DNA from: Candidatus Zipacnadia bacterium
Lineage (GTDB): Bacteria > Armatimonadota > Zipacnadia > Zipacnadales > Zipacnadaceae
DNA: 9,430 bases
NCBI GenBank assembly: GCA_029821215.1
Contig: JALGTV010000186.1
Span: 1-9,430, forward strand
Direction: 5' to 3'
Below are positions 6,319 through 9,430 of this stretch, piece after piece. The stretch's first letter is position 1, and every line of letters starts with the position of its first letter. Position numbers and translations under genes: made by a program. Below the pieces are notes generated by a model that worked only from the letters and a program-made list of their open reading frames with translations, was not told the DNA's origin and did not search any database.

Positions 6319-7992
6319 AAAAAACAGATTATTGCTAATGTTGACTCCAGACAGACGCGAGTAGCGATAGTGGAGGACGGCCGGTTGGCGGAGGTGATGT
6401 ATGAGAAAGAGGAAAACGTGGTCGGCAATATCTACCTGTGCCGCGTACAGGATGTAGTGGCGGGGTTGGATGCTGCTTTCGTTGATTGCGGTATCGAAAA
6501 GAACGTATTTCTGCACGTCTCTGACGCCGTAGTAAACGGGTCAGGCGGACGCAAAGGTCGCAACCGGGGCTTGCCGCCCATCAGTAAGGTTATCCACGCA
6601 GGAGACGAGTTCCTTGTGCAGGTGACCAAGGGCCCTCTGGAGAGCAAGGGGGCGCGGGCGACCCGCAATATCAGTCTGCCAGGGCGCTATCTGGTGTTGA
6701 TGACTGATAGTAATGGCAAGGTGGGGGTATCCAAGAAGATTGATGATGAAGGCGAGCGAGCGCGACTGCGCAAAATAGCGGGTAAGGTTTGCCCCTCGGG
6801 TTTTGGGATTATCGTGCGTACCCGAGCCCAAGGAGCCGGGCGTAAGGAGTTGGACAGCGATATCCAGTTCCTGGGCAAGCTGTGGAAGTCAATTCAAGGC
6901 AAGGTCAAACAGGCCCAAGCCCCGGCTCTGATCCACCAGGACCTCAGCCTGGTCTTTGAGGTGGTTCGTGATGTATTGTCAGCGGAAGTAGACGAGTTTA
7001 TAATTGATGACAAGGTCACCTACGACCAGGTTCTTAACCTCCTGGACAATGTCGCCCCTGACCTGCGCGGCTGTGTCCAACTGTACCGTTCTGCCGAGCC
7101 AATCTTCGCCCACTATGACATTGAGGAGCAAATTGATAAAGCTCTGCGCAGCAAGGTGTGGCTACCCCACGGTGGCTTTATCAACATTGACCAGACCGAA
7201 GCTCTTACCAGTATTGATGTCAATACTGGCAAGTTTACCGGCACCGGCAGCCTGGAGGAGACCGTGCTGCGCACTAATCTGGACGCAACCGAGGAGATCG
7301 CCCGCCAGCTTCGGCTCCGCGACATCGGCGGTATCATTGTCATTGACTTTATTGACATGGATAAGTCCCGCCACCGCAAGCGAGTGAGTGCTGCCCTGCG
7401 CGAGGCCTTTGCCGAAGATCGGATGCACACCCGCATAATGCATATTACCCGGTTGGGTCTGGTAGAGATGACCCGCAAGCGCACTGAAGAGAACTTATCA
7501 CAAAAACTGCAGACCAACTGCCCCTGCTGCAGAGGGTCGGGTAAGATTCTGGCTGCGGACACGGTGGCGATGCGAGTCATCCAGCAATTGCGCTCGTTGG
7601 TAGCAAACGATAACATTAGCGGAGCACTGGTGATTGCTGACCCCATTGTCTCGTTGGCCATAGTTGGGCCTCATGGAAACAGTGCCACCGAATTGGAGGA
7701 AGAACTGGGCATAGAAATGTTTGTCCGTGCCAGTGAGGAGATTCATCCGGAGCACTTTGAGATTAAGCCCAGTGACCCTGACCAGCTACGTCAGGAGTAC
7801 CAACGCTACCGCGTCGGCGATGTCATCCAGATTACCCCGGAGCAGGTGCTGCCGCCACCGCAGGCCGGCTTAGTGGCCAACGTGAATGGTTATATTATTG
7901 AGGTGCCAGAAGTCTCTCCCCAACACGAAAAGCCGCTGGAGATCCGATTAGTCAGTGTCCACAACTCCTATGGCCGGGGCACTCCTCGGTAG
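6316..7992 (+). CDS. rng: Ribonuclease G/E family endoribonuclease
   Basis: This is a 5'-end-dependent endoribonuclease that cuts single-stranded AU-rich RNA in rRNA maturation and mRNA decay. The predicted 558-residue product has the S1-type RNA-binding region from about residue 36 (VGNIYLCRVQDVVAGLDAAF, then NVFLHVSDA). The 5'-phosphate sensor is RT at residues 168-169 (GIIVRTRAQG). The DNase I-like catalytic domain has Asp301 (ALTSIDVNTGKFTG) and Asp344 (GGIIVIDFIDM), which correspond to the two Mg-binding aspartates of E. coli RNase E. The Zn-link is Cys402-Pro-Cys-Cys405 (NCPCCRGSG). There is no long RNase E-type degradosome scaffold. The C-terminus (about 480-558) is a short region seen in Gram-positive-type homologues. 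The frame is intact. Upstream radical SAM/TIGR03936 genes are its usual neighbours. rplU, which usually follows in such genomes, is absent here. Confidence 0.95.
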   Translation: MKKQIIANVDSRQTRVAIVEDGRLAEVMYEKEENVVGNIYLCRVQDVVAGLDAAFVDCGIEKNVFLHVSDAVVNGSGGRKGRNRGLPPISKVIHAGDEFLVQVTKGPLESKGARATRNISLPGRYLVLMTDSNGKVGVSKKIDDEGERARLRKIAGKVCPSGFGIIVRTRAQGAGRKELDSDIQFLGKLWKSIQGKVKQAQAPALIHQDLSLVFEVVRDVLSAEVDEFIIDDKVTYDQVLNLLDNVAPDLRGCVQLYRSAEPIFAHYDIEEQIDKALRSKVWLPHGGFINIDQTEALTSIDVNTGKFTGTGSLEETVLRTNLDATEEIARQLRLRDIGGIIVIDFIDMDKSRHRKRVSAALREAFAEDRMHTRIMHITRLGLVEMTRKRTEENLSQKLQTNCPCCRGSGKILAADTVAMRVIQQLRSLVANDNISGALVIADPIVSLAIVGPHGNSATELEEELGIEMFVRASEEIHPEHFEIKPSDPDQLRQEYQRYRVGDVIQITPEQVLPPPQAGLVANVNGYIIEVPEVSPQHEKPLEIRLVSVHNSYGRGTPR

Positions 7993-8147
7993 TATGACTA
8001 ATTAACCACTCAGCCCAGCCCGCCAAAGTGGCTCCTCGGCACGGTTCTCCCCGCCCGATGACCACGCACCCGCCCCTATTGGGCTGCGTTGACAGGCGCC
8101 GGCCAGATGCCGTATACTGCCCATATATAAAATAAAGGGAGCCACCA
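7993..8147 (+). other. rng-recJ intergenic region carrying the recJ promoter
   Basis: No coding sequence is apparent in these 155 bases. There is a weak hairpin CCACT (8006-8010)/AGTGG (8027-8031) and a longer-range pair AGCCCA/TGGGCT around 8012-8085, but no T-run, so no convincing rng terminator. The main content is the promoter and leader of recJ. Confidence 0.6.
8089..8118 (+). promoter_or_regulatory. Sigma70/sigmaA-type promoter of recJ
   Basis: TTGACA (8089-8094) is a perfect -35. An 18-nt spacer containing GGCGCC leads to TATACT (8113-8118), one mismatch from consensus. Transcription would begin near 8125, about 23 nt before ATG 8148. AAGGGAG at 8135-8141, 6 nt before the ATG, supplies the ribosome-binding site. 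Confidence 0.82.
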
Positions 8148-9430
8148 ATGCCTGCCCAGGAAGCAGCACAATGGGTTGTCGCGCCGCGCAATGAAGAGTT
8201 TGAGCGCCGTATGGCATTGGCCTTGGGGATTCATCCGCTACTGGCAGCAGTGCTTTACAGCCGCGGGTTAACCGGTCCCCACCAGATTGAGGATTTCCTT
8301 CAGCCGTCGGCTGACCAACTGCATAGCCCGGAAACGTTGCCTGATATTAGCCCGGCGACCGAGCGGATTGTCACAGCAATCCAGAACCAGGAGACGGTTC
8401 TGGTCCACGGAGACTACGATGTTGACGGTATTTGCAGCGCGGCGCTGCTTACCCGATTTCTCTCCAAGCTAGGGGTAGAGGTAAACTATTACATCCCCCA
8501 CCGGATTAAGGACTCGTATGGGTTGAACCAACATGCCGTCCAGCAGGCTACTGAGGCCGGGATAAAGCTGATAATCGCAGCCGATTGTGGCATTACTGCC
8601 CACGAGGCCATCGCCGCCGCCCGTCGCGGCGGAGCCGACGTCGTGGTAGTGGATCATCACGAGCCCGGCGCTCACTTGCCCCAGGGAGCCTGGATAATTG
8701 ACCCCAAGCGGCCCGACAACCAATACCCGGAACGCGAACTGGCGGCGGTCGGCTTATGTTTTAAGTTAGCTACGGCGGTATGCGAACGGTTGGATCTGTC
8801 CCAGCAGTCCTTGCAGCGAGCCTTCCTGGACTTGGTCGCCCTGGGCACGATCGCCGACCTGGCTCCTTTGGTAGGGGAAAACCGGATTATGACGGCATTG
8901 GGTTTGAAGCTAATGCCTAATACGCGCAAGGTAGGTCTGCAAGCCCTGCTGCAAATATGTCAACTGGATTCTACTGTTCGGGCCAGTGATGTTGCTTTTC
9001 GCCTGGCTCCGAGGCTCAATGCCGTCGGTCGGATGGCCGATGCTACTCTGGCGCTGGAACTGCTGCTGACTGATGATAAACAGCAGGCCCTGCGCCGGGC
9101 CCTACACCTGGACAGTATCAACCGCGAGCGCCAGCAGCACCAGCAGGACATCTACTATCAGGCGCTGCGCCGGGTGGAGGAAGAAGTAGACCTAGACGAA
9201 GAGCCGGTAATTGTGCTATCTTCACCCGACTGGCACGTGGGGGTGGTGGGTATTGTGGCATCCAAGCTGCTGGAGCGGTTCCACCGGCCAGCTATTGTGC
9301 TGGTGGAAGAGAATGGTCAGGCGCGCGGCTCGGCGCGCAGCATCGCCGGCTTTGACATATCGGAGGGCCTGCGGCAGTGTGCAGATATGCTTCTGGAATA
9401 CGGGGGGCATGCCGCGGCCGCCGGCTTGAC
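8148..9430 (+). CDS. recJ: Single-stranded-DNA-specific 5'-3' exonuclease RecJ (3' end outside window)
   Basis: RecJ degrades single-stranded DNA 5' to 3' in RecF-pathway recombination, base excision and mismatch repair, with Mn/Mg bound in a DHH domain. The frame is open from ATG 8148 to the window end, giving 427 complete residues. Motif I HGDYDVDG is at residues 87-94, ADCG at 145-148, the DHH motif VVDHHEP at 167-173, and the DHHA1-side motif RLNAVGRM at 289-296. WHVGVVGIVASKL and GSARSIAGFDIS follow, then GGHAAAAGL at 419-427. Val in NAVGRM replaces the more common Ala. The start is supported by AAGGGAG 6 nt upstream and by a promoter. The missing part should hold the OB fold and, in clostridial homologues, often an extra C-terminal domain. 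All catalytic motifs in view are intact. Confidence 0.96.
   Translation, partial: MPAQEAAQWVVAPRNEEFERRMALALGIHPLLAAVLYSRGLTGPHQIEDFLQPSADQLHSPETLPDISPATERIVTAIQNQETVLVHGDYDVDGICSAALLTRFLSKLGVEVNYYIPHRIKDSYGLNQHAVQQATEAGIKLIIAADCGITAHEAIAAARRGGADVVVVDHHEPGAHLPQGAWIIDPKRPDNQYPERELAAVGLCFKLATAVCERLDLSQQSLQRAFLDLVALGTIADLAPLVGENRIMTALGLKLMPNTRKVGLQALLQICQLDSTVRASDVAFRLAPRLNAVGRMADATLALELLLTDDKQQALRRALHLDSINRERQQHQQDIYYQALRRVEEEVDLDEEPVIVLSSPDWHVGVVGIVASKLLERFHRPAIVLVEENGQARGSARSIAGFDISEGLRQCADMLLEYGGHAAAAGL

Noticed and set aside
7113..7661. Long reverse-strand reading frame opposite rng
   Set aside because: It overlaps the catalytic domain of rng entirely, is rich in Ser/Arg as expected for an antisense shadow, and has no ribosome-binding site or family resemblance that I can see.
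1..9430. CRISPR arrays, insertion sequences, prophage or toxin-antitoxin genes
   Set aside because: No spaced direct repeats, transposase motifs, terminal inverted repeats with target duplications, or small paired genes were seen. The only exact longer repeat noticed is the 43-bp tandem pair.

Overview
The window is ordinary bacterial chromosome of about 55% G+C, with every gene on the + strand. It suggests a Gram-positive-type anaerobe, most likely a Clostridia-like Firmicute. The reasons are the run mutL-miaA-dapF-aminotransferase, the trio of a TIGR03960 radical SAM protein, a TIGR03936 (DUF2344) protein and RNase G, strong AGGAGG ribosome-binding sites, and TTG/GTG starts. Related trios occur in a few other phyla, so the assignment is an inference.

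Layout. Positions 1-606 are the C-terminal part of mutL (mismatch repair), followed by intact miaA (tRNA isopentenylation) at 624-1586. dapF (diaminopimelate epimerase) starts at TTG 1603. Its last codons are hit by a perfect 43-bp tandem duplication that shifts the frame past the normal stop. From 2486 there is an LL-diaminopimelate-aminotransferase-like gene in three pieces and two frames, with two internal out-of-frame deletions: a pseudogene. After a non-coding-looking stretch with an extended -10 promoter, an intact TIGR03960 radical SAM gene (3703-5613) overlaps a TIGR03936 gene by 8 nt. That second gene is also broken by an out-of-frame deletion near 6040. A strong 79-nt imperfect hairpin (6217-6295) lies directly in front of the RNase G gene (6316-7992). 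A clear sigma70-type promoter (8089-8118) then drives recJ, which runs off the window end.

Functional picture. The window combines DNA maintenance (MutL, RecJ), RNA processing and modification (MiaA, RNase G) and the lysine/peptidoglycan precursor pathway (DapF and the aminotransferase). The aminotransferase and TIGR03936 genes appear inactivated in this sequence. dapF probably keeps its whole catalytic fold but would carry about 75 foreign C-terminal residues.

I found no new defence, mobile or CRISPR-like system. The two things most worth checking are the cluster of four short rearrangements within about 3.7 kb (real decay or assembly/strain artefact) and the conserved-looking hairpin leader of rng.
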